Shown piece by piece: positions 50,501 through 58,850 of a stretch of 64,000 nucleotides of DNA (position 1 is the first letter of the stretch; every line of letters starts with the position of its first letter). This stretch comes from Neisseria subflava (lineage in GTDB: Bacteria > Pseudomonadota > Gammaproteobacteria > Burkholderiales > Neisseriaceae): contig NZ_CP039887.1 in NCBI RefSeq assembly GCF_005221305.1, positions 1-64,000 of the forward strand, in the 5' to 3' direction. The notes beneath the pieces were generated by a model, which saw nothing but the letters and a program-made list of their open reading frames with translations, ran no database searches and was not told the DNA's origin. Both the position numbers and the translations under genes were made by a program.

Positions 50501-50968
50501 ATGGTTAAGAGCCGATTTTTCAAAGCCTATTTTATTGCCAGTCTGATTTATGCGGTATGGTTCGGCGTATTGATGTATGCTGTCGATCCGATGTTTCTTG
50601 ATGTGATGGAATGCGATACGCTGCCGGGCGATTATTTGTGTGTGCAAAGCGGTTATGACCGCCCATTCACCACTTTTCTTTATCCGTTTCTGTCCGTCGT
50701 GATATTCAGCCTGTTGCACGCCGGTATTATGAAATGGCGCAAACGCCGTTCGGTTAAAATGATTTGGTTTTTGGTCGGCTGCGAAAGTTTGCTGCTGTTG
50801 GCTTTGATAGTGGCGATGCTTGCGAGGGATGGTTTTGTATTGTCCCAAGATGTTGGCTCGGTACTGGCGGGTACGGTTTTCGCCAGTCTGCCGCTGTTGG
50901 GTATGTCCTTGGCCCAGACCTTTGCCGTCGCCATTGTTTCTTTGCAAATCAATCGTAAAAAACGCTGA
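50501..50968 (+). CDS. Hypothetical four-helix membrane protein
   Basis: A 155-residue inner-membrane protein with four predicted segments (about 8-28, 60-80, 90-110, 125-145) and a basic C-terminus (NRKKR). The first periplasmic loop holds two cysteines (MECDTLPGDYLC). I do not recognise it. It starts 13 bases after tcdA, behind GAGGAAG, and is probably co-transcribed. Confidence 0.7.
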   Translation: MVKSRFFKAYFIASLIYAVWFGVLMYAVDPMFLDVMECDTLPGDYLCVQSGYDRPFTTFLYPFLSVVIFSLLHAGIMKWRKRRSVKMIWFLVGCESLLLLALIVAMLARDGFVLSQDVGSVLAGTVFASLPLLGMSLAQTFAVAIVSLQINRKKR

Positions 50969-51060
50969 TTTTTATATTTAAAACGGGTTGTCCTTGTTTC
51001 AGACGGCCTGTTGTTGATGAAACTTCTTACTAAACTTCAAAAGAAAAAGACCCTTTAACC

Positions 51061-51957
51061 ATGCCTTCAGAACACCTTATTTCTTCCACTGCCGCAACGC
51101 CGTCTGAACATACCGTTGCGTGGGTGTTCGGTCAGCCTGTTACCGATGTGCCGCAGGATTTGTTTATTCCGCCTGATGCGTTGAAGGTGGTATTGAGCAG
51201 CTTCCAAGGGCCGTTGGATTTGCTGCTGTACCTTATCCGCAAGCAAAATATCGATGTCCTTGATATTCCGATGGTAAAGATTACCGAGCAGTATCTGCAC
51301 TATATTGCTCAAATGGAAGCGTATCAGTTTGATTTGGCAGCGGAATACCTGCTGATGGCGGCGATGTTGATTGAAATTAAATCGCGCCTGCTTCTGCCGC
51401 GTCCTGAAGAAGTTGAGGATGAAGAGGCGGATCCGCGTGCCGAATTGGTGCGCCGTCTGTTGGCTTACGAGCAGATGAAACTGGCGGCTCAGGGTTTGGA
51501 TGCGTTACCGCGTGCCGGACGTGATTTTGCTTGGGCGTATCTGCCGTTGGAAATTGCGGTCGAAGCGAAGTTGCCGGAAGTGTACGTTGCCGATTTGACG
51601 CAGGCTTGGTTGGGTATTTTGTCGCGTGCCAAGCATACGCGCAGTCATGAAGTGGTGCGGGAAACCATATCTGTGCGCGCGCAGATGACGGCGATTTTGC
51701 GTTGCTTGAACGAAAGCGGTATCAGCAAGTTTAGCGATTTGTTTAAGCCGGAGCAGGGTGCGACATATGTGGTGGTCAATTTTATTGCATTGCTGGAATT
51801 GGCTAAAGAAGGCTTGGTGCGTATCGTGCAGCCTGAAAATTATGGTGAAATCGAAATCAGCCTGAAAGACGGTTTGGAAACAAATGAAGCCGAAATGCTT
51901 TCAGACGGCCTTGAAGCCGATGAAACCGATAACGAAAATTTGAATAAAGAGAACTAA
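51061..51957 (+). CDS. scpA: Segregation and condensation protein A
   Basis: Kleisin subunit that bridges the heads of SMC in chromosome condensation. The 298-residue protein has the core FQGPLDLLLYLIRKQNIDVLDIP (split near residues 45-68) and the C-terminal winged-helix part. The N-terminal extension and the acidic tail are partly encoded by DUS (TPSEHT and LSDGLEAD). The brnQ ATG follows its stop by one base. scpB is not seen in the window. Confidence 0.93.
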   Translation: MPSEHLISSTAATPSEHTVAWVFGQPVTDVPQDLFIPPDALKVVLSSFQGPLDLLLYLIRKQNIDVLDIPMVKITEQYLHYIAQMEAYQFDLAAEYLLMAAMLIEIKSRLLLPRPEEVEDEEADPRAELVRRLLAYEQMKLAAQGLDALPRAGRDFAWAYLPLEIAVEAKLPEVYVADLTQAWLGILSRAKHTRSHEVVRETISVRAQMTAILRCLNESGISKFSDLFKPEQGATYVVVNFIALLELAKEGLVRIVQPENYGEIEISLKDGLETNEAEMLSDGLEADETDNENLNKEN

Positions 51958-51958
51958 A

Positions 51959-53287
51959 ATGGATTCGACGACAAGTCATAACAAAGCTTCTTTATGGGCG
52001 GTAGGCTTAATGCTGTTTGCCCTGTTTTTTGGGGCGGGGAACCTGATTTTTCCTGCTTTTTTGGGACAGCAGGCCGGTGATAACTGGCTTTCGGCCATGT
52101 TTGGCTTTTTGCTGACGGGCGCGGGTTTGCCATTGTTGGGCGTGATTGCCGTCGGCTATTCTGGCTCGCGCGATGTGGAGGCATTGGCCTCCCGTGTTGC
52201 GCCTTGGTACGGCGTGACTTTTGCCACCGCGCTCTATCTGGCAATCGGACCTCTGTTTGCCATGCCGCGTACGGCGACAGTGTCTTTTGAAACCGCGATT
52301 TCCCCTTTTATTGATGAATCTTGGAAAAACATCGCATTGGCCGTATTCAGCCTGGTGTTTTTCGGCATTACTTATTGGCTGTCGATTTCTCCGGGGAAGC
52401 TGGTTGACCGTATCGGTAAAATCCTCACGCCTGTTTTGTTGTTATCAATTGCGATATTGGTCGGCTATGCCGCTATTAATCCGATGGGTGTGCCGCAGGC
52501 GGCGCAAGGCGATTTTGCTACTCATCCGTTGGTTAAAGGCATTTTGGAAGGCTACGGCACAATGGACGCGCTGGCTTCGCTGGTGTTTGCCATTATCGTC
52601 ATCGATGCTGTTCGCGCCATGGGCGTGGACAACCGTGCAGACTTGCTGAAGACCACGACGATTTCCGGTGTGTTGGCGGCTTCTTGTTTGGCAGTGGTTT
52701 ACCTGTTTATCGGTTATATGGGCGCGACAGGTGTGGCCGGTATCGGCTTGCAGGAAAACGGCGCGTCGGTTTTGTCTAAAACTGCACAGCACTATTTCGG
52801 TACGGCCGGTATTGTGTTGCTTGGTGTCATGGTGCTGCTTGCCTGTCTGAGTACGGCGGTTGGCTTGATTACTTCATGCGCCGAATATTTCAATCGTCTC
52901 TGCCCGGGCATTTCTTATAAAACCTTTGTGATACTGAATACGGTGGTGTCTATCCTGTTGGCCAACAAAGGCCTGTCAGCGATTTTGCAGTTTTCCATCC
53001 CTATGTTGATGCTGTTGTATCCGCTGACCATCGTCATCATTCTGCTGGCTTTGACGGATAAATTGTTTGGCGGCGGCCGTATTGTCTATTTCTGCACCAT
53101 GATGGCGGCCCTTGTGGTCGGTTTATTCGACGCCTATAAGGCCGCGTTTGGATTTAATGCTGACACCACTGCTGCCATCGAGCGCGCATTGCCGTTTTAC
53201 AATATCGGTTTAGGGTGGGTTGTTCCCTCTTTAGCCTGCTTTATACTCGGCTGCATTTTGAATGCGGCGTTGAAGAAAAAAGCATGA
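51959..53287 (+). CDS. brnQ: Branched-chain amino acid transporter BrnQ
   Basis: A 442-residue sodium-coupled carrier for Leu, Ile and Val (LIVCS family), with about 12 membrane segments and the opening ALFFGAGNLIFPAFLGQQAG near residues 20-40. Its start lies one base after the scpA stop, so translation is coupled. Use of Na+ would link it to the Nqr sodium pump encoded downstream. Confidence 0.93.
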   Translation: MDSTTSHNKASLWAVGLMLFALFFGAGNLIFPAFLGQQAGDNWLSAMFGFLLTGAGLPLLGVIAVGYSGSRDVEALASRVAPWYGVTFATALYLAIGPLFAMPRTATVSFETAISPFIDESWKNIALAVFSLVFFGITYWLSISPGKLVDRIGKILTPVLLLSIAILVGYAAINPMGVPQAAQGDFATHPLVKGILEGYGTMDALASLVFAIIVIDAVRAMGVDNRADLLKTTTISGVLAASCLAVVYLFIGYMGATGVAGIGLQENGASVLSKTAQHYFGTAGIVLLGVMVLLACLSTAVGLITSCAEYFNRLCPGISYKTFVILNTVVSILLANKGLSAILQFSIPMLMLLYPLTIVIILLALTDKLFGGGRIVYFCTMMAALVVGLFDAYKAAFGFNADTTAAIERALPFYNIGLGWVVPSLACFILGCILNAALKKKA

Positions 53288-53291
53288 TGAC

Positions 53292-53326
53292 AAACAGGCC
53301 GTCTGAAATGTTCAGACGGCCTGTTT
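53292..53326 (+). terminator. Inverted DUS pair after brnQ
   Basis: 16-bp arms AAACAGGCCGTCTGAA and complement with a 3-base loop, then ATTTC. Confidence 0.75.
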
Positions 53327-53374
53327 ATTTCGCCAACTACGCAAACGACAGATGATTTTTTTAAAGAAATCCAT

Positions 53375-53380
53375 TATAAT
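53375..53380 (+). promoter_or_regulatory. Candidate -10 of the rpmB-rpmG promoter
   Basis: Consensus TATAAT about 158 bases before rpmB. The -35 is poor (TGATTT-like near 53353). The resulting leader would be about 150 bases with no DUS. Confidence 0.45.
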
Positions 53381-53537
53381 TGAAAAATTAAGGCTTTGCG
53401 AAATACCGTTTCGCAGATGCAACATATTGAGAAGATTTATTTCCACAAATCCCGTTTTTTCAGCAAACGACTTGAACTGAAGGCGGATTTCGTGGTATAA
53501 ATCGCGTTTTACTATTTTAGAAGTTTGGAGACTAACC

Positions 53538-53771
53538 ATGGCACGAGTTTGCAAAGTGACCGGTAAGCGCCCGATGTCTGGCAATAACGTATCACACGCC
53601 AACAACAAAACCAAACGTCGTTTTTTGCCTAACTTGCAATCACGTCGTTTCTGGGTAGAAAGTGAAAACCGCTGGGTTCGCCTGCGCGTTTCTAACGCTG
53701 CATTGCGCACCATCGATAAAGTAGGCATTGATGTCGTATTGGCTGATTTGCGTGCTCGCGGCGAAGCTTAA
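53538..53771 (+). CDS. rpmB: 50S ribosomal protein L28
   Basis: A 77-residue basic protein beginning MARVCKVTGKRPMSGNNVSH, the normal L28 opening and length. GGAG lies 8 bases before the ATG. It is followed 30 bases later by rpmG, the usual pair. Confidence 0.98.
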   Translation: MARVCKVTGKRPMSGNNVSHANNKTKRRFLPNLQSRRFWVESENRWVRLRVSNAALRTIDKVGIDVVLADLRARGEA

Positions 53772-53801
53772 TTTAAACACCATTAATTAAGGATTACTGC
53801 A

Positions 53802-53957
53802 ATGCGCGATAAAATCAAACTGGAGTCCAGCGCTGGTACTGGTCACTTCTACACAACTACTAAAAACAAACGTACTATGCCTGGCAAACTGGAAATCAAA
53901 AAATTTGACCCAGTAGCCCGTAAACACGTTATTTACAAAGAAACTAAATTGAAATAA
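53802..53957 (+). CDS. rpmG: 50S ribosomal protein L33
   Basis: A 51-residue protein, MRDKIKLESSAGTGHFYTTT at the start and KHVIYKETKLK at the end, the full L33. It has no zinc cysteines, so it is the zinc-free form. AAGGA lies before the ATG. It is co-transcribed with rpmB and closed by a strong terminator. Confidence 0.97.
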   Translation: MRDKIKLESSAGTGHFYTTTKNKRTMPGKLEIKKFDPVARKHVIYKETKLK

Positions 53958-53971
53958 TCCGGTTTCTTCCA

Positions 53972-54007
53972 AGAAAAGCTCCTGTTTTGCAGGAGCTTTT
54001 CTTTTTG
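53972..54007 (+). terminator. Intrinsic terminator of rpmB-rpmG
   Basis: 13-bp arms AGAAAAGCTCCTG (53972-53984) and complement (53990-54002) with a TTTTG loop and a following T run. Confidence 0.9.
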
Positions 54008-54080
54008 TTTCCCGATTGGTTTGGGGCTTATTTCAAATGTGTATGCAAGATATTTTTGAATTGCTTTATAAGAGGCAAAA

Positions 54081-54132
54081 TAAAAGAGCGTGTATCCATT
54101 GGGATTGCGCTCTTTTATTTTTCAGACGGCCT
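54081..54132. terminator. Bidirectional hairpin plus DUS downstream of nqrM
   Basis: TAAAAGAGCG (54081-54090) and CGCTCTTTTA (54108-54117) with A and T on the outer sides, followed by a single DUS (54121-54132). It probably ends nqrM transcription on the minus strand. Confidence 0.65.
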
Positions 54133-54180
54133 GATAGGGGATAAGCGGTCTTAAATCATGAGTAAACATTCACCAATGAC

Positions 54181-54402
54181 TTAATGATCGACCTTGATGT
54201 CTTGATTGTCGGAATGTTGTTTTTTATCCAGCTCTTTTTGCAAGGTATCGCATGGCGTATCGCAATCGCACATTTTCTTCATACCGAGAGAGGAAATGCC
54301 GCCGCAGCTGCCTTTGATGGTGCGTTTGGAGAAAATATAGCCGACTGCCATGCCGAGGATGACAAGGATAAAGATACCGAAAGTAAGGAGGAGGGTTTTC
54401 AT
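54181..54402 (-). CDS. nqrM: Na+-NQR maturation protein NqrM
   Basis: A 73-residue protein with one N-terminal membrane helix (about 3-25) and a cysteine cluster GSCGGISSLGMKKMCDCDTPC typical of NqrM (formerly DUF539). NqrM is thought to deliver iron to the NqrD/NqrE site of the sodium pump. It lies just after apbE, behind the nqr operon. AGGAA precedes the ATG. Confidence 0.9.
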   Translation of the reverse strand: MKTLLLTFGIFILVILGMAVGYIFSKRTIKGSCGGISSLGMKKMCDCDTPCDTLQKELDKKQHSDNQDIKVDH

Positions 54403-54419
54403 GTGTGTATTCCTGAAGG

Positions 54420-55487
54420 TTAGTTTAATAATTTTTTGAATGCGCTGGACATTTCAGTATGGTAGCCGCCTTGCGGAGTTCGGATGATAAGGAAAACGGC
54501 GAGATTTTCTTGCTCGGCAAGTTTAAGTGCTTCGGTTTCTCCGAGGACGAATAAGCCGGTTGAAAGGCCGTCTGCAAGTGTGGCGTTTTCAGCTACTACG
54601 CTGATGGAAGCAAGGTTGTGGCTGATGGGTTGTTTGGTTTTAGGGTTGATGATATGGGAAAGGCGGCGGCCTGACTTATCGACATGGAAAATGCGGTAGT
54701 CGCCGGACGTGGCCAGTGATTTATTGTTCAATGGAATAGTGATTTGGGTGGCACCGCCTTGAACAATATTGGGCTGCTCGATGCCGATACGCCAAGGGTT
54801 GCCTTGCGCATTGTGGCCTTTGCCATGCAACTCGCCTCCGATTTCTACCAAATAATTGCCGATATTGAGTTTTTCAAGTTCGGCGGCGGTTTTATCCACG
54901 CCAAAGCCTTTGGCGATGGAGGATAGGTCTAAATAGACTTCGGGATGGGTTTTCACCAGTGTAGGCTGCTGCCCATCTTGGGAAAGTTTGAGTTTGTCCG
55001 TACCGACCATTTCTGAAGCATGTTGGATTTCTTGTACAGTCGGTTCGTGTGTGATTTCTTTTTGCGGGCCGAATCCCCAAAGGTTGACCAAAGGGCCGAC
55101 GGTTACGTCCAGTGCGCCGTGCGTCAGTTTGTTTAAACGCAAGGCTTCGCCGGTTACATAGGCAAAGTCTTGGGAAATGGGCATGGCCTGATTGACGGTG
55201 CGTAACTGGTTGAATTGGCTGATTTCGGAATCGGTCTGGTAGGTAGACATTTGCCGATTGACTTCTTTAAGCGCGTCATCAATGCGTTTTTGGATTTCGG
55301 CAGGGGAGGGGAGTTTGTCTTGGCCGTCTGAAAGATATTTGACGGTATAGGTCGTGCCCATGGTCTCGCCTTGCAGGGTAATGGTTTGTTGTTTTTCAGG
55401 TTGGCAGGCAGAGAGTGTAAGTGCAGAAACGATGGCAACGGTACAACCGATTATTGGACGGTAAAACGAATTGGGAAGAAACGACAT
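54420..55487 (-). CDS. apbE: FAD:protein FMN transferase (ApbE), lipoprotein
   Basis: Covalently attaches FMN to threonine or serine in NqrB and NqrC. The 355-residue protein has a lipoprotein signal ending LTLSACQ (Cys near 28), the ApbE opening GETMGTTYTVKY, and the HIINPKTKQPI region that binds FAD/Mg2+. It follows the nqr operon but is separated from nqrF by two hairpins, so it may have its own promoter. Confidence 0.95.
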   Translation of the reverse strand: MSFLPNSFYRPIIGCTVAIVSALTLSACQPEKQQTITLQGETMGTTYTVKYLSDGQDKLPSPAEIQKRIDDALKEVNRQMSTYQTDSEISQFNQLRTVNQAMPISQDFAYVTGEALRLNKLTHGALDVTVGPLVNLWGFGPQKEITHEPTVQEIQHASEMVGTDKLKLSQDGQQPTLVKTHPEVYLDLSSIAKGFGVDKTAAELEKLNIGNYLVEIGGELHGKGHNAQGNPWRIGIEQPNIVQGGATQITIPLNNKSLATSGDYRIFHVDKSGRRLSHIINPKTKQPISHNLASISVVAENATLADGLSTGLFVLGETEALKLAEQENLAVFLIIRTPQGGYHTEMSSAFKKLLN

Positions 55488-55542
55488 AAGGGATTTGCGG
55501 ATTATTTTTTGAAACCTTTATTGTATCGTAAAAGAAAGGTTC

Positions 55543-55574
55543 AGGCCGTCTGAAAGTATGGTTTTCAGACGGCC
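55543..55574. terminator. Inverted DUS pair between apbE and nqrF
   Basis: AGGCCGTCTGAA (55543-55554) and complement (55563-55574), upstream of apbE on the minus strand. Confidence 0.65.
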
Positions 55575-55582
55575 TGGCAATA

Positions 55583-55614
55583 AAAAAGGAAGAAACCGAG
55601 GTTTCTTCCTTTTT
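55583..55614 (-). terminator. Intrinsic terminator of nqrABCDEF
   Basis: 15-bp arms AAAAAGGAAGAAACC (55583-55597) and complement (55600-55614) directly after the nqrF stop. On the minus strand the stem ends in a T run. Confidence 0.85.
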
Positions 55615-55619
55615 GTTTG

Positions 55620-56837
55620 TTAGCCGCCGAAATCGTCCAAGAGGATGTTTTCGTCTTCCACGCCCAAGTCTTTGAGCATTTTGATCACGGACTGGTTCAT
55701 GATCGGAGGGCCGCACATGTAGAATTCGCAGTCTTCCGGTGCTTCGTGGTTTTTCAGGTGGTTTTCGTAAACCACGTTGTGAATGAAGCCTGTGTAACCG
55801 TCCCAGTTGTCTTCAGGTAATGGGTCGGACAGGGCGACGTGCCATGTGAAGTTCGGGAATTCTGCTGCAAGTTGGTCGAAGTCTTCGACATAGAACATCT
55901 CGCGTTTAGAACGGGCACCATACCAGAAGGTAATCTTACGTTTGGAATTCAAACGTTTCAGCTGGTCGAAAATGTGGGAACGCATCGGAGCCATACCCGC
56001 ACCACCGCCGATGAATACCATTTCGGCATCGGTGTCTTTGGCGAAGAATTCGCCGAACGGACCGGAGATGGTTACTTTATCGCCGGGTTTGAGCGACCAG
56101 ATGTAAGACGACATTTGTCCCGGAGGCGCATCGGGGACGCGCGGAGGCGGCGTGGCGATACGCACGTTCAGCATGATGATGCCTTTTTCTTCAGGGTATG
56201 AAGCCATGGAGTAGGCACGCAAAATCGGCTCGTCCACTGTGGAAACGTATTGCCACAGATTGTATTTGTCCCAGTCTTCATGGTATTCCTTAGGAATGTC
56301 GAAGTCTTTGTAGGCAACAGTGTGAGGTGGGGCTTCAATTTGAATGTAGCCGCCGGCGCGGAAAGGAACTTCTTCGCCTTCAGGAATGGCAAGCTTGAGT
56401 TCTTTAATGAACGTGGCTTTGTTGTCATTGGAGATGACGGTGCATTCCCATTTTTTCACGCCGAATACTTCTTCCGGTACTTCGATATCCATGTCGGTTT
56501 TAACGTTGACCTGACAAGACAGACGGCAGCCTTCGCGCGCTTCGCGTTTGCTGATGTGGGACAACTCGGTCGGCAGAATGTCGCCGCCGCCACTTTTCAC
56601 GACAACGCGGCACTGGCCGCATGAGCCGCCGCCACCGCAGGCGGAAGGAACGAAGATGCCTTGGCTGGCAAGCGCACCCAGCAGTTTGCCGCCGGCAGGC
56701 ATCGTCAGCTCTTTTTCGTTATTGACTTTGATGGTGATGTCGCCTTCGCTCACCAACTTGGATTTGGCAAACAGAATCATCAGTGCCAAAACCAAGACGA
56801 TGACGGTAAACATCACGATACCTAAAATAATCTCCAT
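55620..56837 (-). CDS. nqrF: Na+-NQR subunit F (NADH-oxidising)
   Basis: Entry point of electrons. The 405-residue subunit has one N-terminal membrane helix. The 2Fe-2S ferredoxin domain has its cysteines in SACGGGGSCGQC and CRLSCQV. The FAD-binding part carries RAYSMASY and the NADH-binding part GGGAGMAPMRS. AAAGGA precedes the ATG. It is the last gene of the nqr operon. Confidence 0.97.
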   Translation of the reverse strand: MEIILGIVMFTVIVLVLALMILFAKSKLVSEGDITIKVNNEKELTMPAGGKLLGALASQGIFVPSACGGGGSCGQCRVVVKSGGGDILPTELSHISKREAREGCRLSCQVNVKTDMDIEVPEEVFGVKKWECTVISNDNKATFIKELKLAIPEGEEVPFRAGGYIQIEAPPHTVAYKDFDIPKEYHEDWDKYNLWQYVSTVDEPILRAYSMASYPEEKGIIMLNVRIATPPPRVPDAPPGQMSSYIWSLKPGDKVTISGPFGEFFAKDTDAEMVFIGGGAGMAPMRSHIFDQLKRLNSKRKITFWYGARSKREMFYVEDFDQLAAEFPNFTWHVALSDPLPEDNWDGYTGFIHNVVYENHLKNHEAPEDCEFYMCGPPIMNQSVIKMLKDLGVEDENILLDDFGG

Positions 56838-56850
56838 GCCGATTCCTTTC

Positions 56851-57444
56851 TTATAACTGGATGCCGGAGAACGACATAAACGCCATTGCCATCAGGCCAG
56901 CGGCGATAAAGGTAATGCCCAAGCCTTTGAGGCCTTTAGGGACATCCGAATATTTCATTTTTTCGGTAATGCCCGCCAAAGCGACAATGGCCAAAAGCCA
57001 GCCCAAACCTGCACCGAAACCGTATACAACGGACTCGCTGAAGTTGTATTCGCGTTGCGCCATAAACGATACGGCACCGAAAATCGCGCAGTTTACGGTA
57101 ATCAGAGGCAGGTAGATACCCAATGCGTTGTAGAGGGCAGGGACGAATTTGTCCAAGAACATTTCCAAAATCTGCACCAAAGCGGCAATCACGCCGATGA
57201 AGGTGATGAATTTCAGGAAGGTCAGGTCCACGCCTTCAACCAGCGCTCCGTCTTTCAATAGCGAGTAAACAAGTTGGTTGGCAGGGACGGACAGGCCGAG
57301 TACGAAAGTTACAGCCACGCCCAAACCGAATGCAGTGGATACTTTTTTAGATACCGCCAAAAATGTACACATCCCCAAGAAGAAGGAAAGTGCCATGTTT
57401 TCCAGAAAGACGGATTTTACAAAGAGGCTTAAGTAATGTTCCAT
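56851..57444 (-). CDS. nqrE: Na+-NQR subunit E
   Basis: A 197-residue integral membrane subunit with six helices. With NqrD it holds the membrane iron centre (cysteine in GMCTFLAVSK and in TVNCAIFG). It starts 3 bases after nqrD, with GGAG in the junction. Confidence 0.97.
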   Translation of the reverse strand: MEHYLSLFVKSVFLENMALSFFLGMCTFLAVSKKVSTAFGLGVAVTFVLGLSVPANQLVYSLLKDGALVEGVDLTFLKFITFIGVIAALVQILEMFLDKFVPALYNALGIYLPLITVNCAIFGAVSFMAQREYNFSESVVYGFGAGLGWLLAIVALAGITEKMKYSDVPKGLKGLGITFIAAGLMAMAFMSFSGIQL

Positions 57445-57447
57445 GTG

Positions 57448-58074
57448 TTATTTCTCCGCCTGTTCAGGTTTCCAAGTGCGCAGACCCCATACCAAGAAGC
57501 CGATGATGAAGAACGCGCTAGGTGCGAGCAGAAACAAGCCGTTGGTTTGATACCAGCCGCCATCTTGTACGGTTTGGAAAATGGTGTAGCCAAAAAGCTT
57601 GCCTGAGCCGATCAGTTCGCGGATGGTTGCGATGATGATCAGCATCATGCCGTAACCTGCGCCGTTGCCGATACCGTCAACCAAGCTTTCCAAAGGAGGC
57701 TCTTTCATGGCGAATGCTTCGGCGCGGCCCATTACGATACAGTTGGTAATAATCAGGCCGACGAATACGGACAGCTGCTTGGACAGCTCATAAGCAAAGG
57801 CTTGGAGCAGTTGGTCAACCAGCGTTACCAAGGAAGCAACAATCGCCATTTGCACAATAATACGGATGCTATTAGGGATGTAGTTGCGTACCAATGAGAT
57901 GAAGAAGCTGGAAAAACCGGTTACCAAAGCTACGGAAATACCCATTACGATGGCCGTCTGAAGTTTGGTGGTAACTGCCAAAGCCGAACAAATACCCAAA
58001 ACCTGCAAAGCAATCGGGTTGTTGTCGATAAAGGGTGAAAACATCAAATGTTTCAAGCGTTTCATGTCAGCCAT
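57448..58074 (-). CDS. nqrD: Na+-NQR subunit D
   Basis: A 208-residue six-helix subunit, homologous to NqrE with inverted topology. Cysteines in LGICSALAVT and LIITNCIVMGRAEAF mark the iron ligands. Its start overlaps the nqrC stop by one base. Confidence 0.97.
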   Translation of the reverse strand: MADMKRLKHLMFSPFIDNNPIALQVLGICSALAVTTKLQTAIVMGISVALVTGFSSFFISLVRNYIPNSIRIIVQMAIVASLVTLVDQLLQAFAYELSKQLSVFVGLIITNCIVMGRAEAFAMKEPPLESLVDGIGNGAGYGMMLIIIATIRELIGSGKLFGYTIFQTVQDGGWYQTNGLFLLAPSAFFIIGFLVWGLRTWKPEQAEK

Positions 58075-58850
58075 TATTGTGCTCCTGCTGATTTCAATTT
58101 GTTCAGGTAGGGGATATAGCCGTTTTCGCCGAACCAGTAGTCGAACGAACCTTGCACACCTTTAGACGTCAGCGATGCGCCGGAGAGGGCATCTACGCCG
58201 TGTTCTTTGTCTGAGCTTGCGCCTTTGCCGACGTGCAGGGCAAATTTGCCTTGTTCGTCAAACAGTTTTTTGCCGACGAATTTTTTTTGCCACAGAGGGT
58301 TGCCGATTTCGCCGCCCAAACCCGGAGTTTCACCTTGGTCGTAGTAGGTAATGCCGTTGATGGTGTTGCCGTCAGGTTGAATGGCGACAAAACCGTACAT
58401 GACAGACCACAAACCGTTGCCGTGCATAGGCAGGATGATTTGGCTGACTTTGCCGTCTTCGCCTTTTACCAAGTAAACCTCAGTGTATTTGGCACGGCTT
58501 TTGATGCCTGCCAAATCGTCTTCAGGTTTGATTTGGATGCTTTGGGCAGGGTCTTTGCCGGCAACGCGTGCGCTGAAGTCTTTAGGCGCATCGGCGACGT
58601 ATTCGCCGGTAGCCAAGTCCACGACACGTTGCTCGATACGTTCGGCAAAGGTTTTGCTGATGTCGGTGTTTTTATCCATCAAACCGGCTACGCTTAAGAT
58701 ATAGCCTTGTTTGTCTTGGAGTTTTTGTTTCTCTTGGATAGGTTTCAAGCCGACGACCGCACCAGCAACGATGATGGAACAAATCAGGCTGACAACCAAT
58801 ACCACAATCAGCGTGCCGCTGAAGCTGTCTTTATCGAATTTCTTAGCCAT
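58074..58850 (-). CDS. nqrC: Na+-NQR subunit C (FMN-carrying)
   Basis: A 258-residue subunit with one membrane helix and a periplasmic FMN domain. The flavinylation motif reads DALSGASLTSKGVQ near residue 225, with Ser where many NqrC proteins have Thr (SGAT). ATG 58850 is chosen by family (MAKKFDKDSFSGTL) and overlaps the nqrB stop by 8 bases. Confidence 0.95.
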   Translation of the reverse strand: MAKKFDKDSFSGTLIVVLVVSLICSIIVAGAVVGLKPIQEKQKLQDKQGYILSVAGLMDKNTDISKTFAERIEQRVVDLATGEYVADAPKDFSARVAGKDPAQSIQIKPEDDLAGIKSRAKYTEVYLVKGEDGKVSQIILPMHGNGLWSVMYGFVAIQPDGNTINGITYYDQGETPGLGGEIGNPLWQKKFVGKKLFDEQGKFALHVGKGASSDKEHGVDALSGASLTSKGVQGSFDYWFGENGYIPYLNKLKSAGAQ

